This document shows positions 8,983 to 19,376 of a DNA stretch of 64,000 bases, in pieces. The notes under the pieces are model-generated. The model was not told the DNA's origin and did no database searches. It saw nothing but the letters and a program-made list of their open reading frames with translations. The DNA is taken from positions 470,747 to 534,746 of the forward strand of contig CAXXRP010000015.1 in assembly GCA_963662375.2 (NCBI GenBank), in the 5' to 3' direction. Source of the stretch: UBA11612 sp963662375. Lineage in GTDB: Bacteria; Pseudomonadota; Alphaproteobacteria; Rhodospirillales; Rhodospirillaceae. The translations under genes and the position numbers were made by a program. How positions within the stretch are numbered: position 1 is the stretch's first letter; every line of letters starts with the position of its first letter.

Positions 8983-11739
8983 CTATTGATGCGCCAGAAA
9001 CCCACGCAGTTGGGCCGCAGCATCTTCCAGGCCTAACCGTAAGAACGGCGTGCTTTTTGGGAATGCGCCCTTGAGCCGCGAAGGCATCGCGGAGTCTAAG
9101 AGCACGAACACACCGCGGTCAGTTTGGCGCCGGATCAAACGGCCGAATGCCTGCTTGAGCCGCAAGCGCGTGATGGCGTCGTCGTAGGTGCGTTTTCCGA
9201 AAGCAGCACGGCGAGCTTTATGAAGAATATCCGGACGCGCCCAGGGCACGCGGTCGAAAACCACCATACGCAGCGAACGGCTCGGGACGTCCACACCCTC
9301 CCGCACGGCATCTGTGCCTAGCAGGCAGGCGTCTTCCTCAGCGCGAAAAATGTCGACCAGGGTGGATATGTCCATGGCATCGACATGTTGGGCATAGAGC
9401 GGAAGCCCGGCTTCTTCCAGCGCGGCGGCGATTTGACGGTGAACTTCGCGCAGACGGGTGATTGCCGTGAATAGACCTAAAGCTCCGCCACCTGCGGCGA
9501 GAAACAGTTCACGGTATGCTGCTGCAACCTGAGTCATATCGTCTTTGCGTACATCGGTGATCACGATCACGCGCGTGCAGTTTGCGTAGTCGAAGGGAGA
9601 TGCGAGCGAGGCGCGTGCCACGGGCGGCGCGAGATGACTAGCGCCGACTCGTTGATCGGCGTTAGCCCAGTCGGCGGCCTGGTCTGCATCGCCATTCAGC
9701 AGCGTCGCCGAGGTAATTGCGAGGCCGTGAGTATGGTCCGCGAGCGCGCGCGCAAACGGTAGGGTCGGATCGATCCAATGGCGGTGCAGACCTACGTCAA
9801 GATCGTAACCGTCGGTTCGTTCGACGGCGAACCAGTCGACGAACTCAGCCGGTGTCGACTCTCGCAGAGCGGCCAACATTGATCGCCACACCGTCACGGG
9901 TAAGAGTCCGCGCCGTTCCACCGTTCGGACCAGCGCCTCGATGCGAGCCCGGGTATTGGTGTCCAGTTCCGATGCCTCGGTGTCGAGCAGGCGGGCAAAT
10001 CCCGACATGAGTCCGCGGAGCGGACCCTCCAATTGAGCGAGCGCGCCTTCCAATTGTATGGCGCTCGGCAGCAGTCCGTCGATGTGCGGCTTGATGTCGG
10101 TTTCCAGGGAGTACGGCAGACCGGTGTCCGTGCGCGCCATTACTTGTCTGCGTACAAGGGCGAGGAACGATTCTGCAGCTCCGCGCGGCCCACCGTCTTT
10201 TAGGCGATTGCGCCAGCCTGGTGCGGGCAACGCGCGCGCTGCAGCCAATGCCTCATCCAATGTTGCAGATAGTGCGCCGGTTGTGTTGTCACTCTCGGCG
10301 ATGAGGTCTTCGGCGCGGCGTTTGAGCCCACGGGCGCGGTTGCGTCCGCCCGTCCCTTCGGCGCCGAGCAGCCAGCGCCGGAGGTCGGCGGTCTCCAGGC
10401 CGCTGAGGTGAGCCGAGAACGCTGAGTCGGCCGCCGCGAATATGTGATGGCCTTCGTCGAACACATATCGGGTAGGTCGCGCCGCGTCGTCGAGGCCGCC
10501 CAACGCGGCTTGGGCCATGACCAAAGCGTGGTTGGCGATAACAATCTCGGCGTGGCGGGCTCGGCGCACCGTGCGTTCAATGAAACACTTCTGGTAGTGG
10601 GAGCACGCCGAGTAGATACATTCACCACGTCTGTCGGCTAAACTAAGTGTGCGTTCGCGGCCCAATATTTCCGGCAACCAACCAGGTAAATCGCCGCCGA
10701 TCATATCGCCGTTACGTGTCGTCCCTGCCCAGCGCGCTAGAAGCCCAAGGGCGACAGAGTCGTGGGGTTGGGTTTGCAGATGGTTGAGGGCTTCTTCGTA
10801 GTTCAGCAGGCAAAGGTAGTTCTCGCGGCCCTTGCGGATCACCACCTTGCGCCGTTTGTTGTCCGGATCGGGGTAAAGGCGGTCCAGCTCTTGATCCAAC
10901 TGGCGCTGCAGATTGCGTGTGAATGTAGCGAGCCACACGGCACCGCCGTTGCGCTGTGCCCATAAGCTGGCCGGGGCCACGTATCCGAGCGTTTTGCCGA
11001 TGCCGGTTCCCGCTTCAACAATAGCCAGCAGAGGCTGGTCGGGTTCCTGGCGCGGCTGGAACGCGGCGGTGATGTTGCGGGCGTAGGTGCGCTGAGTCAT
11101 GCGCGTCTCGGCGTCACCGCCGAGAAGTTCAGCCAGGCGCGCTTCGCTTTCTTCAGGTGTGATAGGCTCGCTACCCGGCGGCGGTGGCGGCGGACGCTCC
11201 TCCCATTCAGGCAGGTTCATCCATACACGCAAGCCGGCAGCTGGACCGTAACCGTTGCCCACATTGGGATCGCCGCCCAATGCGGCAAGCACACTAGGAC
11301 CCCAGGCCCAGCCGCCGCGGCTCATGGCTCCGGCGACGCCCGCCAGCATTTTCGCCTCGAGGTCAGGGATACAGGTGAGCTCGGTCAGAAGGGCTTTCAC
11401 AACAGTGATGAGGGTGAGGGGCTGGTCCTCGAGGGTGGCCGGGCGAGGAAGGTTAAAAGTAGTTACGAGACCCGCCACCGTGGGCAGACAGAAGGTCGCC
11501 GGGCGGACAAAGGCGAAGAGTTCCAGCACATCGGCCGCCGCGAATCGCTCCACTTGCAAATGCGTCGCTATGGCCGGCGCATGGCACAGGATGGGGCGGG
11601 CGGACGCTAGGTGCTGGCCCGCGGCGGCGGACGGTTTGATGGTGATTTCGCCGGCCGGGCTAAGAACGGCGGCTGAGGTCCAATCGGCCGCCACAACCGG
11701 GACTTCGGGAATTAATACGCGGCGTGGCGGCGAGGGCAT
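8983..11739 (-). CDS. DinG/XPD-family ATP-dependent DNA helicase
   Basis: With the ATG at 11739 the protein has 918 residues. The longer frame to 12015 would overlap lysK, and its extra sequence looks non-coding. Superfamily 2 motifs are intact: Walker A AGTGIGKT (about 243-250), DEGH box (428-431) and QAFGRLIRR motif VI. Four cysteines (310, 374, 379, 385) lie between motifs I and II, as in the iron-sulfur cluster domain of DinG and XPD. The product should be a 5'-3' helicase that resolves R-loops, D-loops or G-quadruplexes. The first 200 residues are not part of the helicase core and I do not recognise them. It is divergent from lysK across a 176-bp gap. Confidence 0.88.
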   Translation of the reverse strand: MPSPPRRVLIPEVPVVAADWTSAAVLSPAGEITIKPSAAAGQHLASARPILCHAPAIATHLQVERFAAADVLELFAFVRPATFCLPTVAGLVTTFNLPRPATLEDQPLTLITVVKALLTELTCIPDLEAKMLAGVAGAMSRGGWAWGPSVLAALGGDPNVGNGYGPAAGLRVWMNLPEWEERPPPPPPGSEPITPEESEARLAELLGGDAETRMTQRTYARNITAAFQPRQEPDQPLLAIVEAGTGIGKTLGYVAPASLWAQRNGGAVWLATFTRNLQRQLDQELDRLYPDPDNKRRKVVIRKGRENYLCLLNYEEALNHLQTQPHDSVALGLLARWAGTTRNGDMIGGDLPGWLPEILGRERTLSLADRRGECIYSACSHYQKCFIERTVRRARHAEIVIANHALVMAQAALGGLDDAARPTRYVFDEGHHIFAAADSAFSAHLSGLETADLRRWLLGAEGTGGRNRARGLKRRAEDLIAESDNTTGALSATLDEALAAARALPAPGWRNRLKDGGPRGAAESFLALVRRQVMARTDTGLPYSLETDIKPHIDGLLPSAIQLEGALAQLEGPLRGLMSGFARLLDTEASELDTNTRARIEALVRTVERRGLLPVTVWRSMLAALRESTPAEFVDWFAVERTDGYDLDVGLHRHWIDPTLPFARALADHTHGLAITSATLLNGDADQAADWANADQRVGASHLAPPVARASLASPFDYANCTRVIVITDVRKDDMTQVAAAYRELFLAAGGGALGLFTAITRLREVHRQIAAALEEAGLPLYAQHVDAMDISTLVDIFRAEEDACLLGTDAVREGVDVPSRSLRMVVFDRVPWARPDILHKARRAAFGKRTYDDAITRLRLKQAFGRLIRRQTDRGVFVLLDSAMPSRLKGAFPKSTPFLRLGLEDAAAQLRGFLAHQ

Positions 11740-11915
11740 AAGATGCGGGCCGGGGAAAATTTCGGGACTAGACCTGTAACCCTGGATGGCCCCTGGTGCA
11801 ATTGGCGCAACGAACCCCGCGTCTTTGCCATGGTCTTGGTTGATTTCCTGGAATTGATTTCCCCGGGCGCTACCAATAGGGTCCCGCGTTCCCTCAAACC
11901 ACCGTATGATCGCAT

Positions 11916-13511
11916 ATGACCGATATCGTCGCTCACGCTCGCCACTGTAACGCCTGGCCCTTTGTCGAAGCCCGCGCCTTGTGGGATGATCACCTGAAGG
12001 AGACGCCGCCCGCACGGGGCTACGTGCTTTTTCAGACGGGCTATGGACCGTCGGGTCTGCCGCATATCGGCACTTTCGGCGAAGTGGTGCGCACGACTAT
12101 GGTTCGCCGCGCCTTCGAGGCCCTGGTTCCGGGCGTGAAGACACGGCTGTTCACTTTTTCCGATGATATGGACGGCTTGCGCAAGGTGCCCGACAATGTG
12201 CCGAACCTGGATATGGTGCGCGAACATCTGGGCAAGCCGCTGACGCGCGTTCCCGATCCATTTGGGACTCATGAGAGCTTCGGGCACCACAACAATGCGC
12301 GCTTGCGCACGTTTCTGGACTCTTTCGGCTTCGAGTACGAGTTCAAAAGCTCGACCGACTGTTACGCGTCCGGCGAGTTTGATACTGCCTTGCTGCGCGT
12401 GCTCGAAAAATACGATGAAGTGATTGACGTTATTCTCCCCACGTTGGGGCCGGAACGCCGCGCCACCTATTCACCGTTCCTGCCGATTTGCCCTAAGACC
12501 GGTGTTGTGCTGCAGGTGCCGATTGTCGATCGCGACGTGAAGGCTGGCCGCATTGTCTACAAAGACGAGGACGGTAAGGACGTGAAGGTGCCGGTCACAG
12601 GCGGGCACTGTAAGCTTCAGTGGAAATGCGATTGGGCCATGCGCTGGTATGCGCTGGGTGTCGACTATGAAATGTCGGGCAAGGACCTGATCGATTCCCT
12701 CAAGTTATCAAGCCGCATCTGCCGCATTCTCGGTGGTACGCCGCCGACCACTCTTATCTATGAATTGTTTTTGGATGATAGCGGCCAGAAGATTTCCAAA
12801 TCCAAAGGCAATGGACTAACGGCGGATGAATGGCTGAAGTACGCCCCGGCCGAGAGTCTTTCGCTGTTCATGTATCAAAAGCCGAAGACGGCGAAACGGC
12901 TATATTTTGACGTTATTCCCAAAACGGCGGACGAATATCTGGATCATCTCCAGAGATTTCAGGGCGAGACGATTGAAGCCAAGATCAATAATCCGGTCTG
13001 GCATATTCACGGCGGCCATCCGCCGCAAGATACGCTGCGCGTGAACTTCGGCATGCTGCTGAACCTCGCAGGCGTGTGTCACGCGGAAGAGCCGGGCGTG
13101 CTGTGGCATTACATCTCGCGCTTCGTGCCCGGCGCGACGCCGAAAAGTGCGCCACTGGTCGACAGCTTGGTGAAACATGCAGTGGCCTACTATCAGGATT
13201 TCGTCAAACCGGCCAAAGTCTACCGCAAAGCGGAGCCGAAAGAGCTGTGCGCATTCACCGACCTGCGCGACAAGTTGAAAGGCTTTGAGGGCGAGCTGAC
13301 CCCCCAGAGTCTACAAACTGTCGTCTATGAAGTAGGCAAGGCCCACGATGCGACGTTCAAATCTCTGCGCGACTGGTTCAAGGCGCTGTATCAAGTGCTG
13401 CTGGGCCAGGACCAAGGTCCGCGCATGGGTTCGTTCATCGCGTTATACGGCGTACCCGAGAGCATTGCATTGCTTGACCGCGCCATAGCTGGCGAGGATT
13501 TGGTGAGGTAG
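11916..13511 (+). CDS. lysK: Class I lysyl-tRNA synthetase
   Basis: This 531-residue enzyme is of the archaeal/alphaproteobacterial class I type. Rossmann signatures are PHIGT (49-53, the HIGH motif) and KISKSKG (292-298, the KMSKS loop). It activates lysine with ATP and charges tRNA-Lys. A class I LysRS instead of the class II LysS is typical of Alphaproteobacteria and helps place the organism. The gene ends with TAG, which argues against amber recoding in this genome. Confidence 0.96.
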   Translation: MTDIVAHARHCNAWPFVEARALWDDHLKETPPARGYVLFQTGYGPSGLPHIGTFGEVVRTTMVRRAFEALVPGVKTRLFTFSDDMDGLRKVPDNVPNLDMVREHLGKPLTRVPDPFGTHESFGHHNNARLRTFLDSFGFEYEFKSSTDCYASGEFDTALLRVLEKYDEVIDVILPTLGPERRATYSPFLPICPKTGVVLQVPIVDRDVKAGRIVYKDEDGKDVKVPVTGGHCKLQWKCDWAMRWYALGVDYEMSGKDLIDSLKLSSRICRILGGTPPTTLIYELFLDDSGQKISKSKGNGLTADEWLKYAPAESLSLFMYQKPKTAKRLYFDVIPKTADEYLDHLQRFQGETIEAKINNPVWHIHGGHPPQDTLRVNFGMLLNLAGVCHAEEPGVLWHYISRFVPGATPKSAPLVDSLVKHAVAYYQDFVKPAKVYRKAEPKELCAFTDLRDKLKGFEGELTPQSLQTVVYEVGKAHDATFKSLRDWFKALYQVLLGQDQGPRMGSFIALYGVPESIALLDRAIAGEDLVR

Positions 13512-13559
13512 GGCGAATGGAGCGGAGCTCATGGGGACTCACGTTCTTCTTTGTGTGGG

Positions 13560-13933
13560 CTAGTGCGCCAATAGGAATTCGAGCAACTCATCGCCGTTCT
13601 CAAACGTCACATGCGCGCCGTCTTGGTAAGCGTCGGGATCCCCGCCAAACGCGTCCGGCGTGGGCGTGTTGTGGACAATCGTGCTGGTGCCGCCATAGCG
13701 AACCGCGGCTTCAATCAGCTGATTCTGAACCTCACAATATTTTGTTTTTCTCTAAAAAGGCGACCTCCCACGAGGTCCATGAAGCTGCTATAGCGCGTAT
13801 TAGTCATGTGCCAGTTGATGTCGAGGTCGGTGAACCAGCAGCGGTAGTGCAGAAGGGTTTCCTCGGTCACCCTGCAGCGCGATCCGATACGGGCGTAGAT
13901 GTACATCCACAACAGACGAAAGATCATGGTCAT
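13560..13933 (-). pseudogene. Acyl-CoA thioesterase (hotdog, 4HBT-like) N-terminal relic joined to unidentified sequence
   Basis: From 13933 the frame encodes the start of a THEM6/4HBT-like thioesterase (IFRLLWMYIYAR, then HYRCWFTDLDINWHMTNTRYSSFMDL, with the family's D-x-N-x-H-M-x-N core). Homology stops shortly after MDL. A different frame then reads to a TAG at 13560 with a protein-like composition (GGTSTIVHNTPTPDAFGG and onward) that I cannot assign. This is a fusion of fragments produced by deletion, not a working gene. It lies just downstream of the acyl-CoA dehydrogenase. Confidence 0.55.
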
Positions 13934-13974
13934 GATGCGAAAATTCGCCGAAGCCGGTCGGTGAGTAAACTAAT

Positions 13975-15771
13975 TTAAGCCGCCGCGCCGAACATCTCGT
14001 CGTCCACATCCATAATGCTGGACCCTCCGGCCAGGATGGATGAGAGCAATGCGCCGGTCTGAGGTAGCAGCTTGGTCATGTAAAACCGCGCGGTCGCAAG
14101 CTTGCCCTTATAGAAACCGGTGGGGTCGTCCTCTTGCTTGGACAGCGCCAGCTTGGTCATGCGCGCCCACATAAAGCCCACAGCGACATAGCTGGTAAGT
14201 TTGAGCAGATCGGTTGCTGCCGCGCCCGCTTCGTTAGGGTTGGACATGCCTTTCTGCGCCACCACGCCGACAGCCTGTTGCAAACGGCCGAAGGCTTTGG
14301 CCAGGGCGAGGACAGTCTCTTCCATGGCCTGATCGGATGCATTGTCCTCGATGAACCGCTGCACCGGATGAAAGAATGCGCGCAGGTAACGCCCGTAATG
14401 GGCGCTCGTTTTGCGGCCGACAAAATCCAAGGCCTGAATGCCGTTGGTGCCTTCGTAGAGCTGCGTGATGCGGGCGTCGCGTACGAATTGCTCCATGCCG
14501 TGTTCACGGATATATCCGTGGCCGCCATAAATCTGGACGCCGAGATTAGCATTGTCGAAGCCGGTGTCGGTGCCAAAGGCTTTCACGACCGGCGTGAGCA
14601 ATTGCACAAGGTCGTCGTGCTGTTGTCGTTCGGCGTCTGTCTCTGCCTTCTCGGCGTTGTCTTGGGCGATGGCGACCCACATTACCAGCGCACGCGTGCC
14701 TTCGGTGAGCGATTTGATGGTGAGCAGATTCTTGCGCACGTCGGGTTGGACCAGTATCGGATCGGCGGGTTTGTCGGGTTGTGTCGCACCTTTGAGGCTG
14801 CGTCCTTGGAGCCGTTCGCGGGCATATTGTAACGCGCCTTGGTATGCGGCTTCAGATAATCCGAGGCCCTGCACACCAACACCTAGTCTAGCTGTGTTCA
14901 TCATGGCGAACATGGCGCGCATGCCTTTGTGTTTTTTGCCCACCAGCCAGCCCTGAGCGTCATCAAAATTGATGACGCAGGTGGACGAGGCTTTGATACC
15001 CATCTTGTGTTCGATGGAGCCGCAGGCGACACTGTTACGCGGGCCAACGCTGCCGTCTGCTTTGGGTAGGAATTTTGGCACGACGAACAGGCTGATGCCT
15101 TTGATGCCCGGCGGCGCGTCGGGGAGCTTCGCTAGCACCAAGTGAACGATGTTTTCCGTCAGGTCGTGCTCGCCGGCGGATATGAAAATCTTTGTGCCGG
15201 TGATTTTGACACTGCCGTCGTCCTGGGGGTCTGCCTTGGTGCGGATGAGACCAAGGTCGGTGCCACATTGGGGCTCGGTCAAGCACATGGTGCCGCTCCA
15301 GGTTCCCTCTATAAATTTGGGCAGATAAAGCTGTTTCTGTTCGTCGGTGCCATAGAGCTTCAGCACGTTATAAGCGCCGTGAGTCAGGCCGGGATACATG
15401 CCAAAGGCCATGTTGGACGAACAGATCATTTCCTCGACCAGCATGTTTATAGCTTTCGGCAGCCCTTGCCCGCCGTATTCGGGGTCGGCGGCGATGCCGG
15501 TCCAGCCGCCCGCGGTAAACTGGTTATAGGCTTCTTTGAAACCCTTGGGCGTGCGCACCACGCCATTCTCGAACGTGCAGCCTTCGATGTCACCCGGCAG
15601 GTTCAGCGGAAAGAGAACCTCTGCCGCGAGTTTGCTGGCTTCTTCAAGTACGGCGTCAACCACGTCGGCCGAGAAATCCTCGTAGCCGGGCAGGTTCTGC
15701 AGATCGTCGCCGTTAAATAACTCGTGATAGACGAATTTCATATCGCGCAAGGGGGCCGTGTAGGTGGCCAT
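13975..15771 (-). CDS. Acyl-CoA dehydrogenase (long DmdC-like subfamily)
   Basis: This 598-residue enzyme is about 200 residues longer than short-chain acyl-CoA dehydrogenases because of the extra C-terminal domain of the DmdC/FadE-like group. Seen are the flavin-binding CLTEPQCGTDLGLIRTKA stretch, the KIFISAGEHDL loop and the catalytic-region QLYEGTNGIQALDFVGRK. It oxidises acyl-CoA to trans-2-enoyl-CoA and passes electrons to ETF. It is the third gene of a minus-strand operon with a thiolase and a hydratase/dehydrogenase, 14 bp after the latter, so it supplies the first step of the same beta-oxidation cycle. Methylthiopropionyl-CoA is a possible alternative substrate for this subfamily. Confidence 0.92.
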   Translation of the reverse strand: MATYTAPLRDMKFVYHELFNGDDLQNLPGYEDFSADVVDAVLEEASKLAAEVLFPLNLPGDIEGCTFENGVVRTPKGFKEAYNQFTAGGWTGIAADPEYGGQGLPKAINMLVEEMICSSNMAFGMYPGLTHGAYNVLKLYGTDEQKQLYLPKFIEGTWSGTMCLTEPQCGTDLGLIRTKADPQDDGSVKITGTKIFISAGEHDLTENIVHLVLAKLPDAPPGIKGISLFVVPKFLPKADGSVGPRNSVACGSIEHKMGIKASSTCVINFDDAQGWLVGKKHKGMRAMFAMMNTARLGVGVQGLGLSEAAYQGALQYARERLQGRSLKGATQPDKPADPILVQPDVRKNLLTIKSLTEGTRALVMWVAIAQDNAEKAETDAERQQHDDLVQLLTPVVKAFGTDTGFDNANLGVQIYGGHGYIREHGMEQFVRDARITQLYEGTNGIQALDFVGRKTSAHYGRYLRAFFHPVQRFIEDNASDQAMEETVLALAKAFGRLQQAVGVVAQKGMSNPNEAGAAATDLLKLTSYVAVGFMWARMTKLALSKQEDDPTGFYKGKLATARFYMTKLLPQTGALLSSILAGGSSIMDVDDEMFGAAA

Positions 15772-15785
15772 GGCGGTGCTCCTGG

Positions 15786-18128
15786 TTAATTTCTAAGGGG
15801 CTTGCCGGTGTCGAGCATGTGCTCCATGCGCGCCAGCGAGGCTTCGCTGCGCACCATTTCCATGAACACACCGCGTTCAAGCTTCAGCAGGTTTTTTTCC
15901 GAAATGGTTTCGGTGTGGTCGGTATCCCCGCCGCTGAGTACCTTGGCGAGGCCGGCGGCGACAACCTGATCATGGGCGGTGGCTTTGCCCTGGAGCACCA
16001 ACGTATCCAGCGCCAGTTTTAAGCCTGCCGCGCCACCGGGACCGGGCAGAGAAATTTCCGCGTCTTCCGGCGGCGCGTAATTTTTTGCCAACTTCAATGC
16101 CTTTGCCTTGGCGTCGGCCAACAGTCGGTCGCGGTTCATGGTGATGCCATCGCCGGGGCGCAGGATTCCCATTTCCTTGGCCTGAACAGCCGAGCGGGAC
16201 ACCTGCGCGGTGCCGATCATCTCGAAGGTCTTGGCGACAGCAGGCATGGGGCCGCGCGGCATTTTCGGATTGTTCTTGAAGCGCAGCAGCATCTCTTTGC
16301 ATCCGCCCCAGCCGGGGATGACGCCGACGCCGACTTCGACAAGTCCGGTGTAGGTTTCAGCGTGAGCCTGGATGGCGTCAGAATGGAGTAGAATTTCGCA
16401 GCCGCCGCCCAGGGCCATGCCGAGGGGCGCTGAGACAACCGGGAAGGGGGCTTGTTTGAGCGCGAGGTAAGTTTTCTGGCCGTCTTCCACCTGGCTTTCC
16501 AATTCGCCCCACACCGCGATGTTGGCGGCGAACAACATCAAGCCGACGTTGGCACCGACTGAGAAGTTGGGCCCCTCATTGTGGATCACAAGGGCTTTCC
16601 ATTTTTTCTCTTTGTCATTTTTGAAAAGCCTAAGCACGTCTTTGTAGGCGGCTATGGTCATGGGATCGAGGCTGTTGGCGCGCGACGTAAATTCGAAGCA
16701 CAACACGCCGTCGCCAATGTTCCAAACTTTGGCCGAGGGATTCTTGACGACCGGTTTAGAGGTCAGCTTGATCTCGGACAGTTTCAATACACCCGCGGGC
16801 CAAGCAACGTCGGTGTATATGCCGTCGGTGGTGAGGTACTGGCGTCTTCCGTTTTCAACGCGGTAGAACCCGCTTTTCTCTGACGCCAATTTCAAGATCG
16901 CCGGGATTTCAATTTTTGCGGCTTCGAGTTTCTCTGCCAGCCACGCCGCGCCCACTTTGTCGATTATCTCGAACGGGCCATTGTTCCAGCCGTAGCCATC
17001 TTTCATGGCTTCATCAACGTCGAACACGGTGTCGGCGATTTCTGGCACCAGTCCGGCAGTGTAAACCAGCGCTTGGCTGACCATGGCCCAGGCGAACTTG
17101 CCGCCTTTGTCATCGGTCTCCAGCAGGGCCTTGAGGCCGCCTTTCTTGGCAGCGGTAAGGCTGTCGAGTTGCCCTTTAACAGAAGGAGTGTATTCCGCCG
17201 TTTTTAGATCGATACTTTCTTTGACGTGCTCGCCGCCGTCCTTCTTAAGGCGGTAGAAACCGCTCGGGCCCTTGCGCCCGATCCAGCCGTTCTTGATCAT
17301 GGTTGTGATCACCGGCGGTTCATTGGCAATGCGGTGGTAGTCGTCACTTTCGGGCAGCAGCGAGAGCATGGACTTAGCCACGTGGGGAATGAGGTCGAGG
17401 CCGACCAAATCCATGAGCGCAAAAAAACCAGACTTGGGGATACCAAAAGGGCGAGAGCCCACGGCGTCGGCTTCCTCTACAGTTAACTCATACTCAAGGG
17501 CATACTTGAAACCGCATTGCAGCCAGTAACTGCCGATGCGGTTGGCGATGAAGCCGGGCGTGTCGTTGCACAGGACCATACCCTTGCCGAGGCGGACATC
17601 GCCGAACGCGCAGATGGTGTCTACCGCGTTCTTGCGGGTCTTGTCCGAGGCCACAACTTCCAGCAAGCGCATGTACCGCGGCGGATTGAAGAAGTGGGTG
17701 ATAACAAAGTCCGGGATCATCGAGGCGGGCATGCCGCCAGTCAATTCTTTGAGTGGTATAGTGGACGTGTTGGAGGAGACGATGGAGCCTTTCTTACGCG
17801 TTCCCTCGATTCTCTTGTAAAGATTCTGCTTGAGATCGAGGCGCTCGATGATGGCTTCCACGATCCAATCACAGTCGCTCAGCATGTCGAGGTTGTCTTC
17901 GATGTTACCGGTGGTGATCATCGCAGCGCCGCGCGTGGACATGAACGGCGCCGGGTCCGTCTTCAACATTTTCGTTACCGCGCCTTCTGCAATGGCGTTG
18001 CGGTTCTTGCCTTCCTTCGGAACGATATCCAACAGAACGACTGGAATACCAGCATTGGTGATATGGGCGGCAATGCCAGCGCCCATGACGCCGGCGCCGA
18101 TCACCGCCGCTTTTTTTATCTCGGCCAT
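15786..18128 (-). CDS. Bifunctional 3-hydroxyacyl-CoA dehydrogenase / enoyl-CoA hydratase
   Basis: From the ATG at 18128 the protein has 780 residues; upstream codons to 18191 overlap the thiolase gene and are not conserved-looking. The order is dehydrogenase first: NAD-binding GAGVMGAGIAAH at about 9-20, then the C-terminal dehydrogenase domains. The crotonase domain lies in the last third (VSAPLGMALGGGCEILLHSDAI oxyanion region, then GVGVIPGWGGCKEML). This is the reverse of FadB, where the hydratase comes first, and matches a family common in Alphaproteobacteria and Actinobacteria. It hydrates enoyl-CoA and oxidises the 3-hydroxyacyl-CoA. It sits in the middle of the operon, 14 bp from each neighbour. 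Confidence 0.93.
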   Translation of the reverse strand: MAEIKKAAVIGAGVMGAGIAAHITNAGIPVVLLDIVPKEGKNRNAIAEGAVTKMLKTDPAPFMSTRGAAMITTGNIEDNLDMLSDCDWIVEAIIERLDLKQNLYKRIEGTRKKGSIVSSNTSTIPLKELTGGMPASMIPDFVITHFFNPPRYMRLLEVVASDKTRKNAVDTICAFGDVRLGKGMVLCNDTPGFIANRIGSYWLQCGFKYALEYELTVEEADAVGSRPFGIPKSGFFALMDLVGLDLIPHVAKSMLSLLPESDDYHRIANEPPVITTMIKNGWIGRKGPSGFYRLKKDGGEHVKESIDLKTAEYTPSVKGQLDSLTAAKKGGLKALLETDDKGGKFAWAMVSQALVYTAGLVPEIADTVFDVDEAMKDGYGWNNGPFEIIDKVGAAWLAEKLEAAKIEIPAILKLASEKSGFYRVENGRRQYLTTDGIYTDVAWPAGVLKLSEIKLTSKPVVKNPSAKVWNIGDGVLCFEFTSRANSLDPMTIAAYKDVLRLFKNDKEKKWKALVIHNEGPNFSVGANVGLMLFAANIAVWGELESQVEDGQKTYLALKQAPFPVVSAPLGMALGGGCEILLHSDAIQAHAETYTGLVEVGVGVIPGWGGCKEMLLRFKNNPKMPRGPMPAVAKTFEMIGTAQVSRSAVQAKEMGILRPGDGITMNRDRLLADAKAKALKLAKNYAPPEDAEISLPGPGGAAGLKLALDTLVLQGKATAHDQVVAAGLAKVLSGGDTDHTETISEKNLLKLERGVFMEMVRSEASLARMEHMLDTGKPLRN

Positions 18129-18142
18129 AACCCGCGTCTCCC

Positions 18143-19279
18143 TTAAAGAGTTTCGAGGATGGTGGCGATGCCCTGGCCGCCGCCCATGCACATGGTGGCG
18201 AGGCCGTATTTTTTCTTCTCACGCTTGAGCAGTGTGGCCGCTTTGCCGGTGATGCGCGCGCCGGACGCGCCCAATGGGTGTCCCAAAGCGATGGCGCCAC
18301 CGTCGATGTTGGTTTTACTTAGATCGAGCCCTAGGTCGTGGACAACGGCAAGGCTCTGGGCGGCGAAGGCTTCGTTGAGTTCAATGATATCCATTTGATC
18401 GAGCTTCATCCCTGCGCGCGCGAGCGCCTTATTGGTCGCTTCAACGGGGCCGATGCCCATGATCTCCGGTGCGCAGCCTGATAAGGCGATAGAAACAATG
18501 CGCGCCAGCGGGGGCAGCCCATTTTTGGACGCATAGTCTTCCGAACATACGAGCACAGCCGAGGCGCCGTCAGCGAGAGGTGAGGAGGTGCCCGCGGTCA
18601 CTGTGCCGGTATCCTTGAAGGCCGGTTTTAGTCCTGCGAGGCCCTCGGCGGAAGTGTCGGGGCGAATGCAGCCGTCCGCGTCGACCATGCCGCCCTCGCC
18701 TTTGACCGGAATAATTTCGTCCGCGAATTTGCCTTCGGTCTGGGCCTTTGCGGCCCGTTTGTGGCTTTCCACGGCGAAGACTTCCTGTTTGTCGCGGGGA
18801 ATTTGATACTTCTCGGCAAGGTTTTCGGCCGTCTCGCCCATGGCGATATAGGCGTGGTGTCCAGCATTGACGAGGACGGGATTGGGCATGGGATTGAAGC
18901 CCGGGATGGGCACGCGGGTCATGCTCTCAATCCCGGCGCATATGAAAATGTCTCCGGCTCCCAGCTTTATGGCGCCAGCGGCCTGGTGAATAGCCTGCAT
19001 GGATGAGCCGCAGAAGCGGTTGATGGTCTGACCCGCCACACTGTCGGGAAGCCCGGCCAGAAACACAACGTTGCGCGCGATGTTTAGGCCTTGCTCCGCT
19101 TCTGGAAAGACACAGCCCAAGGCTAGGTCTTCCACATCCTCGGGCTTGACCTTTGTCTTTTCCAAAAGCCCTTTGACGACGGCCGCGGCTATGTCGTCCG
19201 GCCGGGTTTGCCTCAGTGCGCCTTTGCTGGCCAAAGTAAAAGCGGAACGGTTGTAACCCGCGATCACGACATTGGTCAT
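18143..19279 (-). CDS. Acetyl-CoA acyltransferase (3-ketoacyl-CoA thiolase)
   Basis: This 378-residue thiolase carries the acyl-accepting Cys90 (NRFCGSSMQAIH), the conserved GHPLGASGAR histidine motif and the C-terminal CMGGGQG motif with the second catalytic cysteine. It cleaves 3-ketoacyl-CoA to acetyl-CoA and a shortened acyl-CoA. It is the first gene of the three-gene fad operon (thiolase, hydratase/dehydrogenase, acyl-CoA dehydrogenase). The decayed acyl-CoA ligase gene just upstream on the same strand may once have belonged to the unit. Confidence 0.94.
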   Translation of the reverse strand: MTNVVIAGYNRSAFTLASKGALRQTRPDDIAAAVVKGLLEKTKVKPEDVEDLALGCVFPEAEQGLNIARNVVFLAGLPDSVAGQTINRFCGSSMQAIHQAAGAIKLGAGDIFICAGIESMTRVPIPGFNPMPNPVLVNAGHHAYIAMGETAENLAEKYQIPRDKQEVFAVESHKRAAKAQTEGKFADEIIPVKGEGGMVDADGCIRPDTSAEGLAGLKPAFKDTGTVTAGTSSPLADGASAVLVCSEDYASKNGLPPLARIVSIALSGCAPEIMGIGPVEATNKALARAGMKLDQMDIIELNEAFAAQSLAVVHDLGLDLSKTNIDGGAIALGHPLGASGARITGKAATLLKREKKKYGLATMCMGGGQGIATILETL

Positions 19280-19376
19280 TGAATGGCTCCTTGTGTACTG
19301 TGTCCCATTTCATCGGACGCTCAAGCGTTAAGGCGCGCTATGCTTATCCATCGGTGGAATTTGCTGCGGTATGCTC

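Noticed and set aside
11740..12015. Longer N-terminus of the DinG/XPD-type helicase
   Set aside because: It would overlap the lysK 5' end on the other strand, and its residues look non-coding; the ATG at 11739 is preferred.
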